9,582 nt of DNA from Alistipes sp. Its GTDB lineage: Bacteria; Bacteroidota; Bacteroidia; Bacteroidales; Rikenellaceae. Shown in pieces: positions 6,566 through 9,582 of this stretch. Position 1 is the stretch's first letter. Each line of letters begins with the position of its first letter. The notes below the pieces were generated by a model. The model had not been told where the DNA came from, searched no databases, and saw nothing but the letters and a program-made list of their open reading frames with translations. The stretch lies in the NCBI GenBank assembly GCA_031285485.1, contig JAITWC010000192.1:1-9582 (forward strand). Reading direction: 5' to 3'. The position numbers were made by a program, and so were the translations under genes.

Positions 6566-6797
6566 ATAACCCCCGCCGAGGTGTCGGAGGGCACATTGTC
6601 AGTTGACACAACCCCCGCCGAGGTGTCGGAGGGCACATTGTCAGTTGACACAACCCCCGCCGAGGGGTCGGGGAGCACATTGTCAGGTGACATAACCCCC
6701 GCCGAGGGGTCGGGCGGCACATTGTCAGGTGACACAACCTCCGCCGAGGGGTCGAGGGGCACATTGTCAGGTGACACGACCCCCGCCGAGGGGTCGG
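6566..6797. repeat. Second intergenic tandem array, 42-bp period, five full copies plus ends
   Basis: The core GCCGAG recurs at 6575, 6617, 6659, 6701, 6743 and 6785, spaced exactly 42. Full units can be set at 6581, 6623, 6665, 6707 and 6749, with a 15-base partial before and about 7 bases after. Copies 1 and 2 are identical. Copies 3-5 form a second type sharing two T-to-G changes, each with private substitutions; there are no indels. Every copy has the dyad TGTCA-GK-TGACA (K is T in copies 1-2, G in 3-5). The CCCC-GCCGA-GGGG hairpin at unit junctions forms where the following unit is of the second type. The array fills most of the 350-base gene-free stretch between rsmA and the oxidoreductase. 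It is open in four of six frames, but the differences are nearly all amino-acid changing in the plus-strand GTG frame, so it is treated as non-coding. Function is unknown. Confidence 0.93.
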
Positions 6798-6890
6798 CGC
6801 GACTTGCCTAAAGTGAGCAAACGACCAAAACTGCTTGCAGGCCCCGCAAAGGGTTTCCAAACGATACACATTAATTAATTTATTTTACGC
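6798..6890 (+). promoter_or_regulatory. Leader of the oxidoreductase gene, A/T-rich at the start codon
   Basis: The 93 bases from the array to the ATG become strongly A/T-rich only in the last 25 or so (CATTAATTAATTTATTTTAC), in contrast with the GC-rich surroundings. Such A/T-rich, Shine-Dalgarno-free start regions are typical of Bacteroidetes. I find no convincing TTTG / TAnnTTTG promoter pair; a short TTGC-AGGCCCC-GCAA hairpin lies at 6835-6849. A promoter here is expected, because the upstream gene belongs to an unrelated process, but it is not demonstrated. Confidence 0.35.
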
Positions 6891-8345
6891 ATGAAAACCA
6901 AATCGACCCGACTTTCGAGACGGGAATTTATCAAAACGGGCGGCGTTGCCGCGGCAGGGCTGATGATGGGCGGGCTCGCCCCGCTCGACGCACTGGCCGC
7001 CACCGCCGGGCAAAGCCCCGGAGCCGCCGCAACCGCAGCCACCGACCGCGTGCGCCTCGCCGTGATCGGCATCGGCAACCGCGGATGGGACAACATTCGG
7101 GACTTTATCAAAACGGGCATGTGTGACATCGTGGCGCTGTGCGACGTGGATCTCGACGCCGGGTTCTGCGCCCCGGCCCTCGCCGAGTGTCCGAACGCGA
7201 AACGTTTCCGCGACTTCCGCGAGATGTTCGACCGGATCACCGGCGAGTTCGACGCCGTGGCGATCGCTATCCCCGACCATTCGCACTTCCCGGCCGCGAT
7301 GCTCGCCATGTCGACGGGCAAACACGTCTACGTCGAGAAACCGATGGCCCGCACCTTCAACGAGGCGCGCCTGATGATGGATATGGCCCGCCGCAACCCC
7401 CGGCTCGCCACGCAGGTGGGCAACCAGGGACACTCGGGGGCCAACTACTTCCAGTTCAAGGCGTGGATGGACGCGGGCATCATCAAGGATGTCTACCGCG
7501 TGGATGCCCACATGAACTCGGTGCGCCGCTGGCACTCCTACGACCAGAACATGCGCAAGTACCTCGACCCGCAGCCGATGCCACGCGGATTGGATTGGGA
7601 CACGTGGCTCGGCACGTCGATGTGGCACGACTACCACGAGCTGTACCATCCGGGCGAGTGGCGCTCGTGGTACGACTTCGGCATGGGAGCGTTGGGCGAC
7701 TGGGGCGCGCACATTCTCGACTCGGTGCACGAATTCCTGATGCTGGGCCTGCCCGACGAGGTCGACCCCGAACGTCTCGACGGACGGAACGACTTCTTCT
7801 TCCCGCTGGCCTCCACCATCAGGTTCCACTTCCCGGCGCGCGGGGCCATGCCCCCCGTCGAAGTGCGCTGGTGGGACGGCGCCGACAACCTGCCGCCGCT
7901 GCCCGAAGGATACGGTGCGAGCGAGCGCGACCCGAGCATACCCTTCTCGCCGCAGAACTCCGAAGTGCCCGACAAACTCAACCCCGGGAAGATAATCTAC
8001 TCGAAAGAGCTGACCTTCAAGGGGGCGACGCACGGCAGTCCGCTGTCGATAATCCCGGCCGCGAAAGCGCGCGAAATGGCGTCGAGCCTGCCCGGGGTGC
8101 CGTCCGGCCAGTCGAACCACTTCGCCAACTTCCTGCTGGCTTGCCGCGGCGAGGAGAGCACCCGCTCGCCTTTCGAGATCCACGGCCCGCTGTCGCAGAT
8201 GTTCTCGCTCGGGGTGATCGCCCAGCGGCTCGGACGCAAACTTATCGTCGATCGCGTCAACGGTTCCATCGTTGGCGACCCGATAGCCAACGCCCTGCTG
8301 ACCGGCGCTCCGCCTCGCTTGGAGTGGCAACAGTTCTACGAATGA
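6891..8345 (+). CDS. Tat-exported Gfo/Idh/MocA family oxidoreductase
   Basis: A 484-residue NAD(P)-dependent sugar oxidoreductase of the glucose-fructose oxidoreductase/inositol dehydrogenase/MocA family, likely periplasmic. The N-terminus has a near-ideal twin-arginine signal, SRREFIK (9-15), then a hydrophobic Gly/Ala stretch to about residue 38 and an Ala-rich linker. The Rossmann domain begins with VRLAVIGIGNRG (54-65, GxGxxG), continues through ALCDVD (82-87) and IAIPDHSH (125-132), and holds the family EKP motif (149-151). The C-terminal domain has GNQGHSG (177-183) and GDWGAHILD (269-277), a likely catalytic/substrate region. Export by Tat fits a protein folded with its cofactor, as in glucose-fructose oxidoreductase. 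The neighbouring DUF1080 gene suggests a role in oxidising glycosides at C3 in the 3-keto-glycoside route known from Bacteroides; substrate and direction are inferred. The ATG is preceded by an A/T-rich leader, and the stop is 20 bases before the next gene. Confidence 0.9.
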   Translation: MKTKSTRLSRREFIKTGGVAAAGLMMGGLAPLDALAATAGQSPGAAATAATDRVRLAVIGIGNRGWDNIRDFIKTGMCDIVALCDVDLDAGFCAPALAECPNAKRFRDFREMFDRITGEFDAVAIAIPDHSHFPAAMLAMSTGKHVYVEKPMARTFNEARLMMDMARRNPRLATQVGNQGHSGANYFQFKAWMDAGIIKDVYRVDAHMNSVRRWHSYDQNMRKYLDPQPMPRGLDWDTWLGTSMWHDYHELYHPGEWRSWYDFGMGALGDWGAHILDSVHEFLMLGLPDEVDPERLDGRNDFFFPLASTIRFHFPARGAMPPVEVRWWDGADNLPPLPEGYGASERDPSIPFSPQNSEVPDKLNPGKIIYSKELTFKGATHGSPLSIIPAAKAREMASSLPGVPSGQSNHFANFLLACRGEESTRSPFEIHGPLSQMFSLGVIAQRLGRKLIVDRVNGSIVGDPIANALLTGAPPRLEWQQFYE

Positions 8346-8365
8346 TAATGGATAATAATATGATA

Positions 8366-9582
8366 ATGAAGAAGATTTTTTTGACGGTGCTTGCGGCCGG
8401 AATGGTCGCGGGCGCCGCGGCGCAGGAGTGGACGGCGCTTTATAACGGTAAAAACCTGAGAGGTTGGCGTAAGTACGGTGGATCCACCGAGTTCCGCGCC
8501 GAGGGCGACGCCATCGTGGGTGTCTCCAGGACGGGCGAACCCAACGTCTTCCTCGCCACCGAAAAACGGTACGGCGACTTCATACTCGAATTCGAGTTCA
8601 AGGCCGACGACGGCCTCAACTCGGGCGTTCAGTTCCGCAGCCAAAGCACCCCCGAGTTCCAGAGGGGGCGCGTCCACGGCTACCAGTATGAGATCGACAC
8701 CGCGTCCCGCGCATGGTCGGGCGGCATCTACGACGAGGCAACGCCACGCCTGTGGCTCTACCCACTCACCTACAACCAGCCCGCCCGCACGGCGTATAAA
8801 CCCGGCGAGTGGAACCGCGCACGCATCGAGGCGATCGGCGGGTCGGTGCGCACGTGGCTCAACGGAGCGGAGTGCGCCTCGATCCTCGACGACGTCTACT
8901 CCGAAGGGTTCATCGCGCTCCAGATCCACGCCATCGGCAACAATACCGAACTGGCGGGACGCACCGTGAGCTGGCGCGGCATTCGCATCTGCACCGTCGA
9001 TCCGGCTGCCCACGCGACGCCCGAAAACCAGGACGTGGCGCAGATAAACCTCGTGGCAAACACCATCTCGCCGCGCGAAGAGGCCGAAGGATGGCGACTG
9101 CTGTGGGACGGAGCGACGACCGAAGGCTGGCGCAGCGCGGGGCGGAGGGAGACCTTCCCCACCCGCGGCTGGCAGATGGAGGATGGGATGCTGCACGTCA
9201 ACCGCGGCGAAGGGCCCGAGGCCAAGGGCGGCGGCGACATCATGACGGTCGATACTTTCGGCGACTTCACGCTGAAGGTCGATTTCCGGTTCAACGAGGG
9301 GGCCAACAGCGGCATCAAGTATTTCGTGAGCCCCGACCCGGAGTATCCCGCCTCGATAGGGTGCGAATATCAGATACTCGACGACCTGCGCCACCCCGAC
9401 GCCAAAGCCGGAGTGAACGGCAACCGCACCCTCGGCTCGCTCTACGACCTGATCCCGGCCGCCGACGCCGCGAGCGCCTACCTGCGCCCGTCGACCTTCA
9501 ACACGGCGATGATAGTGGTGAAGGGCGGCAAGGTGGAGCACTGGCTCAACGGCGTGAAGCTGGTGGAGTATGAGCGCGGCAC
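8366..9582 (+). CDS. Secreted tandem DUF1080 (3-keto-disaccharide hydrolase-like) protein, 3' truncated by window
   Basis: The frame stays open to the window end, giving 405 residues so far. The ATG at 8366 begins a clean Sec signal (MKKIFLTVLAAGMVAGAAAQ) with a likely cut after Ala19 and no lipobox cysteine; in-frame ATGs at 8348 and 8360 would only lengthen it. Two copies of the DUF1080 (Pfam PF06439) concanavalin-like fold follow. In the first (about 22-210) are ALYNGKNLRGW, DFILEFEF, NSGVQFRS, YQYEID and GEWNRARIEA...WLNG. In the second (about 243 to the end) are LLWDGATTEGW, DFTLKVDFRF, NSGIKYF, CEYQILDD and WLNG. Members cleave 3-keto-glycosides by hydrolysis or elimination, so it would act on products of the upstream oxidoreductase. 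The two genes are probably co-transcribed and translationally coupled. Which domain is catalytic cannot be read from the sequence. Confidence 0.88.
   Translation, partial: MKKIFLTVLAAGMVAGAAAQEWTALYNGKNLRGWRKYGGSTEFRAEGDAIVGVSRTGEPNVFLATEKRYGDFILEFEFKADDGLNSGVQFRSQSTPEFQRGRVHGYQYEIDTASRAWSGGIYDEATPRLWLYPLTYNQPARTAYKPGEWNRARIEAIGGSVRTWLNGAECASILDDVYSEGFIALQIHAIGNNTELAGRTVSWRGIRICTVDPAAHATPENQDVAQINLVANTISPREEAEGWRLLWDGATTEGWRSAGRRETFPTRGWQMEDGMLHVNRGEGPEAKGGGDIMTVDTFGDFTLKVDFRFNEGANSGIKYFVSPDPEYPASIGCEYQILDDLRHPDAKAGVNGNRTLGSLYDLIPAADAASAYLRPSTFNTAMIVVKGGKVEHWLNGVKLVEYERG

Noticed and set aside
6566..6797. CRISPR array or integron attC-like array
   Set aside because: Contiguous near-identical units without variable spacers, and no integrase, cassettes or cas genes nearby.
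6581..6811. Repeat-containing small protein (GTG start, plus strand, units like SEGTLSVDTTPAEV)
   Set aside because: Almost every copy-to-copy change alters the amino acid, four of six frames are open only because the unit happens to lack stops, and no ribosome-binding context is present.
6798..6890. Riboswitch or small RNA in the oxidoreductase leader
   Set aside because: Only about 90 bases, with one weak hairpin and no recognisable aptamer core.
8341..8368. ATAATG-rich stretch as a regulatory repeat
   Set aside because: It is short and is explained by the A/T-rich start region with three in-frame ATGs before the DUF1080 gene.
8336..9541. Long minus-strand frame opposite the DUF1080 gene
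   Set aside because: Low-complexity Ala/Val/Arg-rich translation, whereas the plus strand encodes a signal peptide and two DUF1080 domains.

Overview
The window looks like chromosomal DNA of a GC-rich member of the Bacteroidota, most likely Bacteroidales and perhaps near Alistipes/Rikenellaceae; this is an inference from gene content. The clues are a RecQ with the long C-terminal extension usual in that phylum, an EPSP synthase and a chorismate synthase with Bacteroidetes-type active-site variants, AT-rich start regions with little Shine-Dalgarno sequence, TAnnTTTG-like -7 elements, and a Tat-exported Gfo/Idh/MocA oxidoreductase next to a DUF1080 protein. No phage, insertion sequence, tRNA, rRNA or CRISPR is visible.

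Layout. Bases 1-84 are the end of an unidentified plus-strand gene, which converges on the minus-strand block across a perfect 17-bp hairpin (114-151). The minus-strand block runs lptB -> aroA -> aroC (3442 down to 169): the ATPase of lipopolysaccharide transport followed by the last two enzymes of the shikimate pathway. A short AT-rich divergent promoter region (3443-3542) separates lptB from recQ, which overlaps rsmA by 17 bases. Downstream lie a 350-base gene-free stretch, a Tat-dependent Gfo/Idh/MocA oxidoreductase, and 20 bases later a secreted protein with two DUF1080 domains that runs off the end of the window. The last two fit a periplasmic 3-keto-glycoside route of sugar breakdown: oxidation at C3, then cleavage of the glycosidic bond.

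The least explained content is two intergenic tandem arrays, at 1224-1376 (between aroA and aroC) and 6566-6797 (between rsmA and the oxidoreductase). Their sequences are unrelated, yet both have a period of exactly 42 bp, vary only by substitution, and contain short dyads. In the first array two different dyads sit 21 bp apart, half the period. A 75-codon frame reads through that array, overlapping the aroA stop and ending 9 bases before the aroC start, so it could be a translated linker; this is unproven. Everything else is well-recognised housekeeping or carbohydrate metabolism.
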